Shown: positions 41,474 to 52,057, counted from the stretch's first letter. The stretch: DNA of 64,000 nucleotides from Ruminiclostridium josui JCM 17888 (GCF_000526495.1 NZ_JAGE01000002.1:248001-312000), one strand, 5' to 3'. A program made the numbers and translations. The notes: a model not told the origin generated them from the sequence alone.

Positions 41474-42061
41474 ATGTTACTGGAAGGAATTAAAATCGGA
41501 TATGCATTAACAGGTTCCTTTTGCACCTTTAGTAAAACAATTCCACAGATAGAAAATTTAGTAAAAGAGGGTGCCGAAGTTATTCCAATAATTTCACAGG
41601 CTGTTAATGATTTTGATACTCGTTTTGGAACTGCTGAAGACTTAAAAGCTAAATTAACAAAAATTACAGGTAAAACTCCTATAAGTACAATTGTAGAAGC
41701 TGAGCCATTTGGACCTAAAGCAATATTGGATATACTTGTAATAGCCCCGTGTACGGGAAACACTATTGCAAAAATTGCCAATGCTGTTACGGACAGCTCG
41801 GTTACTATGGCTTGTAAAGCACACCTGAGAAATGGAAGGCCCGTTGTTATTGCAGTTTCAACCAACGATGGGTTAAGTGCAAATGCAAAAAACATCGGTA
41901 TACTGCTAAATACTAAAAACGTATATATGGTCCCATTCGGTCAGGATGATCCAATAAAGAAATGTACTTCATTGGTTGCTGATTTTGATAAAATTCTGCC
42001 TACGGTTGTTGAAGCTTTAAAACACAAGCAGATTCAGCCAATATTAGTACATAAGAACTAA
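41474..42061 (+). CDS. dpaB: Dipicolinate synthase subunit B
   Basis: Flavoprotein-like second subunit of dipicolinate synthase, 195 residues, with GIKIGYALTGSFCTFSK at the start, LVIAPCTGNTIAKIANAVTDSSVTMACKAHLRNGRPVVIAVSTNDGLS in the middle and MVPFGQDDPIKKCTSLVADF at the end. Expressed with dpaA. ATG 41474 uses the GGGGG region at the end of dpaA as SD. Presence of both subunits shows the organism makes dipicolinate by SpoVF rather than by the EtfA-dependent route of some clostridia. Confidence 0.93.
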   Translation: MLLEGIKIGYALTGSFCTFSKTIPQIENLVKEGAEVIPIISQAVNDFDTRFGTAEDLKAKLTKITGKTPISTIVEAEPFGPKAILDILVIAPCTGNTIAKIANAVTDSSVTMACKAHLRNGRPVVIAVSTNDGLSANAKNIGILLNTKNVYMVPFGQDDPIKKCTSLVADFDKILPTVVEALKHKQIQPILVHKN

Positions 42062-42072
42062 AATATAATTGT

Positions 42073-42120
42073 GCCAATTTTTGTCAGGACAACAAACCTG
42101 ACTAAAGTTGGCAATTCTTA
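42073..42120 (+). terminator. Hairpin after dpaB
   Basis: GCCAATTTTTGTCAGG (42073-42088) pairs with CCTGACTAAAGTTGGC (42097-42112) with few mismatches; the tail is only weakly T-rich. Confidence 0.6.
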
Positions 42121-42202
42121 TCATTATTAGATTTACGTATTTTTTCTATAAATAAAATAGATAATAAGAAAGACTAAATTATAATAAACTGAGGTATAAA
42201 CC

Positions 42203-42958
42203 GTGAAGAATAAAAACTATAGAAATAATGAAGATTCAGAAACACAACCAGCGGAACAGAATAAAGAAGCTGCTGAACTTCAGCAGATAAAAGAACTTGG
42301 AACAGCTGAAATTCCTAAAGAGGAGAGTAATATTCACTGTCTTACAATTATAGGGCAGATAGAAGGACATATATTATTACCACCACATAATAAAACTACG
42401 AAATATGAGCATATAATTCCACAGTTGGTTGCCATTGAAGAAAGCAAACAGATAGAAGGTCTTCTTTTGGTTCTTAATACTGTGGGAGGGGATGTAGAAG
42501 CAGGACTTGCCATATCAGAAATGGTATCGAGTTTATCAAAACCAACGGTTTCACTGGTTCTGGGAGGCGGACATAGTATTGGTGTACCTATGGCAGTATC
42601 TGCTGACTATTCTTTTATTGCCAGTTCTGCAACCATGACAATACATCCTATCAGAATGAATGGGCTGGTAATAGGTGTACCTCAAACATATGAATACTTT
42701 GATAAAATGCAGGAAAGGGTAGTTAATTTTGTCTGTTCCCATTCCAGAATAAAAAGGGAGAAATTCCGGGAACTTATGCTAAAAACCGGTGAACTGGCAA
42801 ATGATGTGGGTACAGTACTGTTTGGAGAAGAAGCAACAAAATCGGGTTTAATTGATCAGGTAGGTGGGTTATCTGATGCAATAAAGAAACTCAATGAACT
42901 TATTGAATTGAGACGAAATGAAAATTCTTTGCAGCAGCAGGGAGGGAAGCTCCAATGA
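42203..42958 (+). CDS. tepA: ClpP-like serine protease, TepA family
   Basis: 251 residues of ClpP/crotonase fold. A charged N-terminal tail (about 1-45) precedes the domain with [22 protein letters not shown], nucleophile-region [15 protein letters not shown] and [10 protein letters not shown]. TepA (YmfB) of Bacillus degrades signal peptides and was named translocation-enhancing protein. Start GTG 42203 has GAGGT upstream. The order dpa genes - tepA - ylzJ - (spoIIIE beyond) is conserved in Bacillus and clostridia. Confidence 0.87.
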   Translation: MKNKNYRNNEDSETQPAEQNKEAAELQQIKELGTAEIPKEESNIHCLTIIGQIEGHILLPPHNKTTKYEHIIPQLVAIEESKQIEGLLLVLNTVGGDVEAGLAISEMVSSLSKPTVSLVLGGGHSIGVPMAVSADYSFIASSATMTIHPIRMNGLVIGVPQTYEYFDKMQERVVNFVCSHSRIKREKFRELMLKTGELANDVGTVLFGEEATKSGLIDQVGGLSDAIKKLNELIELRRNENSLQQQGGKLQ

Positions 42959-43176
42959 TTCTTTATACTATTTATGACCATAATGTGGTCATGGGAAGCA
43001 GTTCTAAGGATAATGGGAAAAATAATCTTAACTATAGCGAAATGAATATTGACGGGATACAAGTACAAGTATCCCGTTATGGCGACTCCGATTATCAGGT
43101 TCAAAGAATAATAAGCACCAACCCCTACGACTATTTAAACCCCAAAATTCAACCCGGTACAATAATACCAAAATAA
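42955..43176 (+). CDS. ylzJ: YlzJ-like protein
   Basis: 73-residue small protein starting [14 protein letters not shown] and ending [12 protein letters not shown], as in the YlzJ-like family found directly after tepA. Function unknown. ATG overlaps the tepA stop (ATGA), with GGGAGGG as SD, so translation is coupled. The gene converges on the thioesterase gene; no terminator is obvious between them. Confidence 0.82.
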   Translation: MILYTIYDHNVVMGSSSKDNGKNNLNYSEMNIDGIQVQVSRYGDSDYQVQRIISTNPYDYLNPKIQPGTIIPK

Positions 43177-43605
43177 TTACTTAATTTTTGTAAGCGTTCC
43201 TGTAGCAAAATCTATTTTCAAGCCTTTTCTGTAGCCTGTTCCGCTGAACTTGGCTATAAGGGTACCGTCTTCGTCAAATACATCTACATCGCATCCGCAG
43301 ATTTTTTTTCCTGCGGATGTTTCTCTGGCCACAGCAGTGATTCTATTACCTTTAGGAGCTTTAAAATATGTAATATTTGAATTAATTCCAACAGTAGCAA
43401 AACCCTCTGAATTTATTGCCGCTGCAAAGGCAAAGTCCGCAAGGGTAAATATTACACCACCATGTACACCATCTAATCCGTTCAAATGTTTTTCTGATAA
43501 ATCAAGACTTGTTTCGGCATAACCTTTACCTACTTTTTTAAGTTCAATTCCGGCAAAATGAGCAAATCTGTCTTTATCAAAAAATCTGATTATATCTTTT
43601 TCCAT
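43177..43605 (-). CDS. PaaI-type hotdog thioesterase
   Basis: 142 residues, hotdog fold, with the PaaI signature LNGLDGVHGGVIFTLADFAFAAAIN. Hydrolyses an acyl-CoA thioester; substrate unknown. ATG 43605 is chosen because AAGGAG lies upstream and relatives start here; the frame is open to 43725 but the extra 40 residues are Cys/Ile-rich and not conserved. Minus strand, convergent with ylzJ. Confidence 0.85.
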   Translation of the reverse strand: MEKDIIRFFDKDRFAHFAGIELKKVGKGYAETSLDLSEKHLNGLDGVHGGVIFTLADFAFAAAINSEGFATVGINSNITYFKAPKGNRITAVARETSAGKKICGCDVDVFDEDGTLIAKFSGTGYRKGLKIDFATGTLTKIK

Positions 43606-43697
43606 TATAACTATACTCCTTATGTTAGGAAATTCATTACAATCAATTATACAAGAATAACCACAAAAGTAAATATAACTTTTTACACCAAGGTTAG

Positions 43698-43726
43698 TTG
43701 ATAGAATTAAAGTACTTTGATACAAT
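43698..43726 (+). promoter_or_regulatory. Sigma-A promoter of the GNAT gene
   Basis: TTGATA (43698-43703), 17 bases, TACAAT (43721-43726), 34 bases before the start codon. Confidence 0.7.
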
Positions 43727-43759
43727 AGGCAAGAAGTTTATTTTAACTATGGAGAACAT

Positions 43760-44314
43760 ATGAGAATAATCAGGTCTGCAACGTTAGATGATGTAACGGC
43801 AATGAGCTATATTCATTCAACAACATGGAAAACTGCTTATAAGGATTTCATTTCTCAGGAATATTTGAACAATATATCTGATGATGGTTGGATTAAAATA
43901 TTTAGTAGGTCTATTTCTAAAAATATACACCGAGCTGCGGTCTTTGAACTTGATAATAGGATTACCGGCTGCATAACCTTTGGTAAAGGGCGAGTAGGTC
44001 AAACCTGTACCATGTCAAATTCAGATATTAACTATTCAAGCAATTGTTATAACTGTAATTCAGGTGAGATAATATCACTTTATGTCCTACCTGAATACTG
44101 GCATACAAAACAAGGCTATGAACTGACAAAATATGCGGTGGAAAGACTTAAACAGCAGGGCTTTGATGATTGCTACTTATGGGTTATAAAGGACAATGAA
44201 CGTGCAAAAGGATTCTATAGGAAATTCGGATTTAAAAGCACAAATACATTTGCAACTGTTAACCTTGGCGGTAGAGATATTGTAGAGGAAAAATTCAATT
44301 ATATATTTATTTAA
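43760..44314 (+). CDS. GNAT family N-acetyltransferase
   Basis: 184 residues. The acetyl-CoA-binding region is ISLYVLPEYWHTKQGYELTKYAVERL and the C-terminal part DNERAKGFYRKFGFK is typical of RimI/PhnO-like GNAT proteins. Substrate is unknown. The central insert with SNCYNCNSGE contains two Cys separated by two residues, unusual but not diagnostic. It has its own promoter. Confidence 0.87.
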   Translation: MRIIRSATLDDVTAMSYIHSTTWKTAYKDFISQEYLNNISDDGWIKIFSRSISKNIHRAAVFELDNRITGCITFGKGRVGQTCTMSNSDINYSSNCYNCNSGEIISLYVLPEYWHTKQGYELTKYAVERLKQQGFDDCYLWVIKDNERAKGFYRKFGFKSTNTFATVNLGGRDIVEEKFNYIFI

Positions 44315-44322
44315 TAAAATTA

Positions 44323-44331
44323 TGTTATAAT
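44323..44331 (+). promoter_or_regulatory. Extended -10 promoter of miaB
   Basis: TGT-TATAAT at 44323-44331, about 48 bases before the start; -35 is poor. Confidence 0.5.
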
Positions 44332-44378
44332 AGCTTTTGTATAAAAATATCATGGCTTATATCAATGGAGGAATTTAT

Positions 44379-45824
44379 TTGAGTGAGGGCAAGAGAATTA
44401 CTACAAAAGTGTCTGCTGAAGAAATCAATCAGCAGTACAAATATATAGAAACAATGAAGCAATATAATCAGGGAATTATATCAAATATGGGAAAGCCTGT
44501 AAGATACAATATTGAAACCTTTGGCTGTCAGATGAATGAAAATGATTCTGAGAGACTTTCAGGTATGCTTTCTGAAATGGGTTATTCGGAATGTTCAGAA
44601 AGAAAGGACAGCGATCTTATAATATTCAACACATGTTGTGTTCGTGAAAATGCCGAACAAAAGGTTTATGGACATCTAGGAGCTTTAAAGAAGCTAAAGG
44701 AGACAAACCCAAACCTTATAATTGCTATATGCGGATGCATGATGCAGCAGAAGGAAGTTGTTGAGCATATTAAAAAGACTTACAAACATGTAGACATAAT
44801 ATTTGGTACTCATAACTTATATAAATTTCCGGAATTACTTAATACGGCAATTACCACAAAAAGCACGGTTATTGATGTATGGGATTCCACTGGATCAATA
44901 GCGGAAAACATGCCTATAGCAAGAAAGGACAATATAAAGGCCTGGGTTACCGTAATGTATGGCTGCAACAATTTCTGCTCCTATTGTATTGTTCCGTATG
45001 TTAGGGGTAGAGAACGCAGCAGAAGCTTGGAAGAAATAAAAAATGAGGTTGAAAAACTGGCTGCGGACGGGTGCAAAGAAATAACATTGCTAGGCCAAAA
45101 TGTAAACTCATATGGTAAGGATCTTGAAGGGGATGTAACCTTTGCAGGATTGTTAAGAGAGCTGAACAAAATACAGGGAATTGAGAGAATAAGATTTATG
45201 ACTTCTCATCCTAAAGATTTGTCAGATGATTTAATATATGCAATAAGGGATTGCGAGAAAGTGTGCGAACATTTGCATTTGCCGGTGCAGGCAGGAAGTT
45301 CAAAAGTACTGGATGAAATGAACAGAAAGTACAAAAAAGAACAGTACCTTGAACTTATTGAAAAGGTTAAAAGCAACATTCCAGGCATTGCATTATCTAC
45401 AGATATAATAGTAGGTTTCCCTGGTGAAACTGAAGAAGACTTCAGTGAAACGCTGGATGTTGCTGCAAAAGTAAGGTTTGATATGGCTTATACCTTCCTC
45501 TATTCCAAGAGAACAGGTACTCCTGCTGCAAAAAATCCGGATCAGGTACCTGAAGAAGTTAAAAAACAGAGGTTTGATAAGCTTTTAGAGCTACAGAACA
45601 AAATCAGCAAGGAAATAAATGACGAGCTTTTGGGTAAGGAAGTGGAAGTTTTGGTGGAAGGACTTAGTAAAAACAGCAAAACCACTTACACCGGAAGAAC
45701 CAGAGAAAATAAAATCGTTAATTTTAAGGGAAGTCCTGATATTGTAGGGAAACTTGTAAAAGTTAAAATAGATGAAATACAAACTTGGTCGCTGCTTGGA
45801 AAAATTGCAGAAGGTCAGGCTTAA
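44379..45824 (+). CDS. miaB: tRNA-2-methylthio-N6-dimethylallyladenosine synthase
   Basis: Radical SAM methylthiotransferase that converts i6A37 to ms2i6A37 in tRNA. About 481 residues: UPF0004 domain with the three cluster cysteines ([36 protein letters not shown]), radical SAM domain with [22 protein letters not shown] and a C-terminal TRAM domain. TTG 44379 follows GGAGG (44367-44371). The substrate-making enzyme MiaA is 5 kb downstream. Confidence 0.94.
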   Translation: MSEGKRITTKVSAEEINQQYKYIETMKQYNQGIISNMGKPVRYNIETFGCQMNENDSERLSGMLSEMGYSECSERKDSDLIIFNTCCVRENAEQKVYGHLGALKKLKETNPNLIIAICGCMMQQKEVVEHIKKTYKHVDIIFGTHNLYKFPELLNTAITTKSTVIDVWDSTGSIAENMPIARKDNIKAWVTVMYGCNNFCSYCIVPYVRGRERSRSLEEIKNEVEKLAADGCKEITLLGQNVNSYGKDLEGDVTFAGLLRELNKIQGIERIRFMTSHPKDLSDDLIYAIRDCEKVCEHLHLPVQAGSSKVLDEMNRKYKKEQYLELIEKVKSNIPGIALSTDIIVGFPGETEEDFSETLDVAAKVRFDMAYTFLYSKRTGTPAAKNPDQVPEEVKKQRFDKLLELQNKISKEINDELLGKEVEVLVEGLSKNSKTTYTGRTRENKIVNFKGSPDIVGKLVKVKIDEIQTWSLLGKIAEGQA

Positions 45825-45852
45825 AAAATATATAAATGATGAGGTAATTAAA

Positions 45853-46239
45853 ATGGATATTATAGAAAAAGCAAGAGAATTAGGACAAATGCTGGCCAAG
45901 TCAACAGAGATGGAGCGTTATAATACTGCAGAAGCTGCTATGAAATCTGATGATAAATCTACAACTCTCATGAAGGAGTACAAACAGCTTCAGATAGAGA
46001 TGGTTAAGCTCACAAAAGATGGAGCCGAAAAACAAGCAATAGAAGAAACAAAGGAAAAATTGCTTGCAAAGCAGCTTGAAATCAATTCATACCCCGTTAC
46101 TTTCGATTATCTGACAGCCAAGGCGAATCTTGAAGCTTTGATGAAGAAGGTAAATGATATATTAGTATTTTCAATAACTGGAGAGTCAGGGTGTTCAGAT
46201 GATAAATGCAAGAGCTGCGGTGGAGGCTGCAGAGGCTAG
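45853..46239 (+). CDS. YlbF/YmcA family protein with Cys-rich C-terminus
   Basis: 128 residues, helical, matching the YlbF (RicF) / YmcA (RicA) family. In Bacillus the RicA-RicF-RicT complex controls mRNA processing and sporulation and carries [4Fe-4S] clusters. The last 16 residues, GCSDDKCKSCGGGCRG, hold four cysteines and could be a cluster or zinc ligand set. ATG 45853 follows GAGG; the frame is open upstream into miaB without a start that suits. Gene lies between miaB and mutS in the same direction. Confidence 0.82.
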   Translation: MDIIEKARELGQMLAKSTEMERYNTAEAAMKSDDKSTTLMKEYKQLQIEMVKLTKDGAEKQAIEETKEKLLAKQLEINSYPVTFDYLTAKANLEALMKKVNDILVFSITGESGCSDDKCKSCGGGCRG

Positions 46240-46324
46240 TACTTTTAATTAATTACAATCAATAATAAATTTACCAATGTGCCTGATGGTTTTATACATC
46301 AGGTACAATAACATGGAGGATAAA

Positions 46325-48946
46325 ATGGGAACTGTTACGCCAATGATGCAGCAGTACCTGGATATAAAGGAACAATATAAGGATTGTATTTTATTTTTCC
46401 GACTGGGAGACTTCTATGAGATGTTTTTTTCAGATGCGGAACTGGCGTCCAGGGAACTGGAGATTACACTAACCGGAAGGGATTGCGGACTTGAGGAGCG
46501 TGCACCCATGTGCGGTGTTCCTTTTCACGCTGCCGATAATTATGTGGCCCGATTGGTGTCAAAAGGTTACAAGGTTGCCATATGTGAGCAGGTTGAAGAT
46601 CCTGCACTGGCAAAAGGAATCGTTAAAAGGGATGTAATAAAGGTTGTTACACCAGGTACTGTTACTGACATTACTATGTTAGACGAAAGAAAAAACAATT
46701 ACCTGATGTCTGTTTATAAAAACGGTAATTTTTACGGTTTAGGAGCAGTAGACATAACTACAGGTGATTTCTATGCAACAAGAATAACCTGGGGCAACAC
46801 AAGAGGGAAACTTTTGGATGAGATTGCAAAGTATCTTCCTTCTGAAATTATTGTAAATAGTGAATTAAATGGTGACAATGCGCTTACATCTGAAATAAAG
46901 CAAAGATTTAATACCTATGTGTCGACCTTTGAAGATTCTTCATTTGAATATGGAAATACTATGGATACCCTGAAAAATCAATTTGAAGGGAAGACACTGA
47001 ATATTCAGGAATATGACATTGCCGTTAACGCTTCAGGAGCACTAATTAAATATCTTGAGAGTACTCAAAAGGTTAATTTGAGTCACATACAGAATTTTAA
47101 CTCCTATGCACTTGAAGAATACATGATTCTGGATGCCTCATCCCGAAGAAATCTAGAACTGACAGAAACCATGAGAGAGAAATCAAAGAAGGGCTCACTT
47201 CTTTGGGTACTGGATAAGACAATGACCTCCATGGGGGGAAGACTACTTCGGAAATGGATTGAACAGCCATTAATAAATCACGGTGATATCTCTCTTCGTC
47301 TCGATGCTGTAGAGGAGCTTAAAAATAAGTTCATGGCAAGAGTAGAAGTAAGAGAACTTCTTAAAAGGGTTTATGACATTGAAAGACTGATGGGAAAGGT
47401 AATATTGGGCAGTGTGAATTGCAGGGATTTGATAGCACTTAAAAATTCCATGTGCCAGATACCCTACATAAAAGAACTTCTTAATGGATTTGAAACAGAG
47501 TATATAAAAAATTGCTATCAGCAGTTGGATTCCCTTGAAGATGTTTGTAATCTTATAGAAGCATCAATAATTGATGATCCTCCTATAACAATAAAAGAAG
47601 GAGGAATAATCAAAGACGGATATAATTCAGAAGTAGATAAGCTCAGGATGGCTTCAATACAGGGTAAAGACTGGATAGCTGCTCTGGAGGCTTCCGAACG
47701 TGAAAAAACAGGTATAAAGAATCTAAAAGTAGGTTTTAACAGAGTATTTGGCTATTATATTGAAGTAACTAAATCATATTTTTCCCTTGTGCCAGAGGAG
47801 TATATCAGAAAGCAAACTCTTGCTAATTGTGAAAGGTATATAACTCCTGAGCTCAAAGAGATTGAAGACAATATTCTTGGAGCGGAAGAAAAGATAGTAC
47901 AGCTGGAATACAGTTTGTTTGTACAAATAAAGGATAAGATTGCAGAGCAGTTATCAAGAATAAAGTCAACTGCAAGAGCTCTTGCAGAAATTGACGTATT
48001 GGCTTCGCTGGCAGAGGTAGCTGACAGAGAAGGGTACTGTAAACCTGAGGTTTCTGTTTCTGACAAAATAGAGATCACAGATGGAAGACACCCTGTGGTG
48101 GAAAAAATGACTGAAAAAAGCGGGTTCGTTCCAAATGATACTATCCTTGACATGGAAGAGGACAGGCTTGCTATAATAACAGGCCCCAATATGGCAGGTA
48201 AATCAACGTACATGAGGCAAACTGCCCTTATTGTTTTGATGGCTCAAATAGGTAGCTTTGTTCCCGCAGCTTCTGCAAAAATCGGTTTAGTGGACAGGAT
48301 TTTTACAAGAGTAGGGGCTTCAGATGACCTAGCATCGGGACAAAGTACTTTTATGGTAGAAATGTCAGAGGTAGCAAATATATTAATTAATGCAACAAAA
48401 AGAAGTCTTCTGGTTCTTGATGAGATAGGCAGGGGAACAAGCACTTTTGACGGATTAAGTATTGCATGGGCAGTGATTGAGTATATTGTGAGCAAGGAGC
48501 AGCTTGGCTGCAGAACACTTTTCGCGACTCATTACCATGAATTAACCGAGCTAGAAGGAAAGCTGCCCGGTATAAAGAACTATTGCATAACCGTTAAGGA
48601 AAAGGGAGACGATGTAATATTCTTAAGAAAAATAATTCGAGGCGGTGCTGACGGAAGCTATGGTATACAGGTAGCAAAGCTTGCTGGAGTACCTCAGACT
48701 GTTATTGACAGAGCAAAAGAAATACTGGCAAACTTGGATGATGCTGATATAAACAGAAATGGAAAAGTACGAAGATTAAAGAAACAGGTTGACGGACAGT
48801 TGGATTTATTTGCACAAGCTGCAAAAGCATCTGCTGATGCAGAAATACTTGAAGAAATAAGAAAAATTGATATATCAAGGCTTACTCCAATTGATGCAAT
48901 GAATATATTATATGAGCTTCAAAGGAAAATGAACAGCCGGGAATAG
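46325..48946 (+). CDS. mutS: DNA mismatch repair protein MutS
   Basis: Mismatch recognition ATPase, 873 residues. The N-terminal mismatch-binding domain has the Phe-x-Glu motif in FFRLGDFYEMFF; the ATPase domain has ITGPNMAGKSTYMRQTAL, the signature region DDLASGQSTFMVEMSEVANIL and LVLDEIGRGTSTFDG. Near residue 825, QLDLF is a sliding-clamp-binding pentapeptide. ATG 46325 has GGAGG upstream; a longer frame from 46277 is not plausible. mutL starts 25 bp downstream. Confidence 0.97.
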   Translation: MGTVTPMMQQYLDIKEQYKDCILFFRLGDFYEMFFSDAELASRELEITLTGRDCGLEERAPMCGVPFHAADNYVARLVSKGYKVAICEQVEDPALAKGIVKRDVIKVVTPGTVTDITMLDERKNNYLMSVYKNGNFYGLGAVDITTGDFYATRITWGNTRGKLLDEIAKYLPSEIIVNSELNGDNALTSEIKQRFNTYVSTFEDSSFEYGNTMDTLKNQFEGKTLNIQEYDIAVNASGALIKYLESTQKVNLSHIQNFNSYALEEYMILDASSRRNLELTETMREKSKKGSLLWVLDKTMTSMGGRLLRKWIEQPLINHGDISLRLDAVEELKNKFMARVEVRELLKRVYDIERLMGKVILGSVNCRDLIALKNSMCQIPYIKELLNGFETEYIKNCYQQLDSLEDVCNLIEASIIDDPPITIKEGGIIKDGYNSEVDKLRMASIQGKDWIAALEASEREKTGIKNLKVGFNRVFGYYIEVTKSYFSLVPEEYIRKQTLANCERYITPELKEIEDNILGAEEKIVQLEYSLFVQIKDKIAEQLSRIKSTARALAEIDVLASLAEVADREGYCKPEVSVSDKIEITDGRHPVVEKMTEKSGFVPNDTILDMEEDRLAIITGPNMAGKSTYMRQTALIVLMAQIGSFVPAASAKIGLVDRIFTRVGASDDLASGQSTFMVEMSEVANILINATKRSLLVLDEIGRGTSTFDGLSIAWAVIEYIVSKEQLGCRTLFATHYHELTELEGKLPGIKNYCITVKEKGDDVIFLRKIIRGGADGSYGIQVAKLAGVPQTVIDRAKEILANLDDADINRNGKVRRLKKQVDGQLDLFAQAAKASADAEILEEIRKIDISRLTPIDAMNILYELQRKMNSRE

Positions 48947-48971
48947 TTGTTGATATGATGTGGGGTGAACT

Positions 48972-50969
48972 ATGGGACGCATAATTGTACTGGATGAAAA
49001 TACTTCAAATAAAATAGCCGCCGGAGAAGTTGTCGAAAAGCCGGCTTCCGTTGTAAAGGAACTAGTGGAAAACTCTATTGATGCCGGTGCAACTAGCATC
49101 TCAGTAGATATAAAAAATGGCGGTATATCCTATATAAAAATTACCGATAACGGAAGTGGCATGGATGAAGACGATGTAGAAATTGCATTTGAGCGTCATG
49201 CTACAAGTAAAATTAAAAGGGCAGAAGATCTTGATTCTGTTATAACAATGGGTTTCAGAGGGGAAGCTCTGGCAAGTATAGCGGCGGTTTCATCTGTTGA
49301 ACTTATGACAAAGACAGCAGAAAGCCCGTATGGAATGTATGTACACATAAAGGGAGGAGTTTTTAAAGATGTAAGGCAGACAGGATGTCCTGTTGGCACA
49401 ACCTTTATTATTAAGGATTTATTTTATAATACCCCGGCACGTTACAAGTTTTTAAAGAAGGATTCTACAGAAGCGGGCTATATTTCTGATACAATAGCGA
49501 GAATAGCTTTGGGTAATCCGGATATTTCTTTTAAACTGACAAACGGAAAAACAACATTGATTCATACCCCGGGAAATAATGACTTAAAAAGTGTAATTTA
49601 CAGTATATACGGAAAAGAAATAATAAAAGATCTTGTTGCAGTCGAGTATGCAGATGAAAAAATAAAGATAAGCGGATATGTAGGTAAACCTGAAGCTGCC
49701 AGGTCCAACAGAAACTATCAATCTCTTTATATAAATAAAAGATATGTAAAAAGCAGATTGGTATCGTATTCAGTTGAACAAGCCTTTTCAAGCATACTTA
49801 TGAAAAACAGGTTTCCTTTTTTCGTATTGAATATTGATATTAATCCTATATTGGTAGATGCTAACGTACATCCTGCGAAAACCGAGGTGCGGTTTGCCGA
49901 TGAAAGCTATTTGTCCAGAACCATATATATGGCTGTTTCAAATGCCATTACTACAGGTGGAAGCTTGTTTAATCCTGTAGAAGTTCCTATTAAAGATAGA
50001 GAGCTGTTTAAGTTTACAGGTAATTCCCAACCTAAAAATGAATATGTTCAAAAAGAAATAGAAATAAGCAAAAAACAGAATGACAATAAAAAAGCGGAGG
50101 AGATACGGCTATTTACAAAAGCCCTGGAGCCATTGGCAAAGTGTGATGTACACAAAGTAAGTACATTTACGGAAAAGCCCCAGACAGATATGTCCTCTTT
50201 TACCTTTACAAAGTCTGAAGATTATAATGTAAATCTGCCACAGACTGTGTCAAACGAAGTAAAACAGGAAAATACTATTAAAACAGATAATAATTTCAAT
50301 GTAATTAAAGAAGCTGATTATTCAAAAGATGTTGAAGAAGATTTAAATGAGGACAATCGGGAAGCAAATACAGAAAAGGTCCATCCTGAACTTGCCGACA
50401 TGAAATATATAGGCCAGGCCTTTTCTACATATATTATTTTACAGAGTAATGATGAGCTGGTAATGGTAGATCAGCATGCAGCACATGAGCGAATAATATA
50501 TGAAAAGCTCAGAGAAAAATTTGATTCTCAAGAAAATACAACTCAACTGTTACTGGAACCAGTAGTCCTTCAACTTCAGCCTTTTGAACTGGATGCAATA
50601 AAATCCAAAGAGGAATTATTGACACGTATCGGGTTTGATTTTGAGGATTTTGGAAACAATTCCATTATTATTAGAGGAATTCCGTATATGGTAGGAGACT
50701 GCTCTCCAAGAGATATATTTATTGAGCTAACACAAAAGCTTCAGGAATCAATAAAACCTGTCAGCACACCTTTAGCTGATGAGATAATTCATACTATTGC
50801 GTGCAAGGCTGCTATAAAGGCAAATAAAAAACTTGATGAAAAGGAAGTTCATCAGCTGTTGACTGAACTCTCAAACACAGGAAGACGGTATACTTGTCCT
50901 CACGGACGTCCTACCGTAATACGCCTGACAAAATATGAAATAGAAAAAATGTTTAAAAGAATTGTTTAG
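48972..50969 (+). CDS. mutL: DNA mismatch repair protein MutL
   Basis: 665 residues. GHKL ATPase domain at the N-terminus with NKIAAGEVVEKPASVVKEL, NSIDAGAT, DNGSGMD and GFRGEALASI; a Lys/Glu/Asn-rich linker (about 340-475); and the C-terminal dimerisation/endonuclease domain with DQHAAHERIIYE, which fits the metal-binding motif DQHA(x)2E(x)4E of nicking MutL proteins, plus ACKAAIKA and CPHGRP. So strand nicking is done by MutL, as expected where MutH is absent. Stop is 11 bases before miaA. Confidence 0.97.
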   Translation: MGRIIVLDENTSNKIAAGEVVEKPASVVKELVENSIDAGATSISVDIKNGGISYIKITDNGSGMDEDDVEIAFERHATSKIKRAEDLDSVITMGFRGEALASIAAVSSVELMTKTAESPYGMYVHIKGGVFKDVRQTGCPVGTTFIIKDLFYNTPARYKFLKKDSTEAGYISDTIARIALGNPDISFKLTNGKTTLIHTPGNNDLKSVIYSIYGKEIIKDLVAVEYADEKIKISGYVGKPEAARSNRNYQSLYINKRYVKSRLVSYSVEQAFSSILMKNRFPFFVLNIDINPILVDANVHPAKTEVRFADESYLSRTIYMAVSNAITTGGSLFNPVEVPIKDRELFKFTGNSQPKNEYVQKEIEISKKQNDNKKAEEIRLFTKALEPLAKCDVHKVSTFTEKPQTDMSSFTFTKSEDYNVNLPQTVSNEVKQENTIKTDNNFNVIKEADYSKDVEEDLNEDNREANTEKVHPELADMKYIGQAFSTYIILQSNDELVMVDQHAAHERIIYEKLREKFDSQENTTQLLLEPVVLQLQPFELDAIKSKEELLTRIGFDFEDFGNNSIIIRGIPYMVGDCSPRDIFIELTQKLQESIKPVSTPLADEIIHTIACKAAIKANKKLDEKEVHQLLTELSNTGRRYTCPHGRPTVIRLTKYEIEKMFKRIV

Positions 50970-50980
50970 AAAGGGGACAT

Positions 50981-51907
50981 ATGAACCGAGTTATAGTTAT
51001 AGTTGGTCCTACTGCATCAGGAAAAACAAATTTATCTATTGAGCTTGCAAAAAGAATGAATGGAGAAATTATTTCTGCTGATTCCATGCAGATTTATAAA
51101 TATATGGACATTGGGACTGCAAAACCAACAAAGGAAGAAATGCAGGGCATAAAACATTACCTTATTGATGAAGTATTTCCCAATGAAGACTTTAATGTTG
51201 TAAGGTTCAAGGATTTGGCTGAAAAATATATAGATACCATTATTGAAAAAGGTAAACAGCCAATTGTAGCAGGGGGCACAGGACTTTATATCAGTTCTTT
51301 GATAAACAATATCAATTTTAGTGAAAGTGAAAGCGACTGGGAACTCCGAGAAACTTTAAAAAAAGAAGCAGAGGAATTAGGGCCTGAGTTTCTCCATAAA
51401 AAGCTACAGGAAGTTGACCCGGATTCAGCTCTAAATATTCATCCTAATAATATAAAAAGAGTAATAAGAGCATTGGAAGTATATTATCAGACACAAAAAC
51501 CAATATCTTATCATAATAAGGTATCAAGGAGTATACCGCCCAGATACCAATTTGTTCTTGTTGGTTTAAATATGGACAGGCAGGTTTTATATGAACGAAT
51601 AAATAAGAGAGTGGACATTATGATACAAAATGGCCTTGTAGATGAAGTAAAACAGCTTGTAGACCTTGGTTATGCTGATAGTATAATTTCTATGCAGGGT
51701 ATCGGATATAAAGAGATACTTGAATTTTTGAAAAATAATATAACACTTGAACAGGCAATCGAAAATATAAAACAGGGAACCAGAAGATATGCTAAAAGAC
51801 AAATTACATGGTTTAAGAGAATTAATGGAATTAAGTGGTTTATTATAGATGATTCTGGAAATAATATAAATGTAATAAATGAGGTTTATGAATACGTAAA
51901 TGGCTAA
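50981..51907 (+). CDS. miaA: tRNA dimethylallyltransferase
   Basis: Transfers dimethylallyl from DMAPP to A37 of tRNAs that read U-starting codons. 308 residues with P-loop IVGPTASGKTNLSIELAK, DSMQIYKYMDIGTAKPT, GGTGLYISSLINN and the C-terminal QGIGYKEIL...GTRRYAKRQITWF. AAAGGGG lies before ATG 50981. Gene order mutS-mutL-miaA-hfq is the conserved clostridial/proteobacterial one. Confidence 0.96.
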   Translation: MNRVIVIVGPTASGKTNLSIELAKRMNGEIISADSMQIYKYMDIGTAKPTKEEMQGIKHYLIDEVFPNEDFNVVRFKDLAEKYIDTIIEKGKQPIVAGGTGLYISSLINNINFSESESDWELRETLKKEAEELGPEFLHKKLQEVDPDSALNIHPNNIKRVIRALEVYYQTQKPISYHNKVSRSIPPRYQFVLVGLNMDRQVLYERINKRVDIMIQNGLVDEVKQLVDLGYADSIISMQGIGYKEILEFLKNNITLEQAIENIKQGTRRYAKRQITWFKRINGIKWFIIDDSGNNINVINEVYEYVNG

Positions 51908-52057
51908 AAACCTTGGTAAAACTATATTCTTGTTGCATGAAATGGTATTATCTAGTAAAATAATAAAGAGTGGTTTTAGTATATCAAAATTAAGTTAAGC
52001 CCGATTTTGTGGGGATAGCTTATGGATAAATATATATATAACAAAGGAGTGAATACT

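Noticed and set aside
43606-43725. 40-residue N-terminal extension of the thioesterase
   Set aside because: No SD at the upstream start, no similarity to the family, and a good SD exists before ATG 43605.
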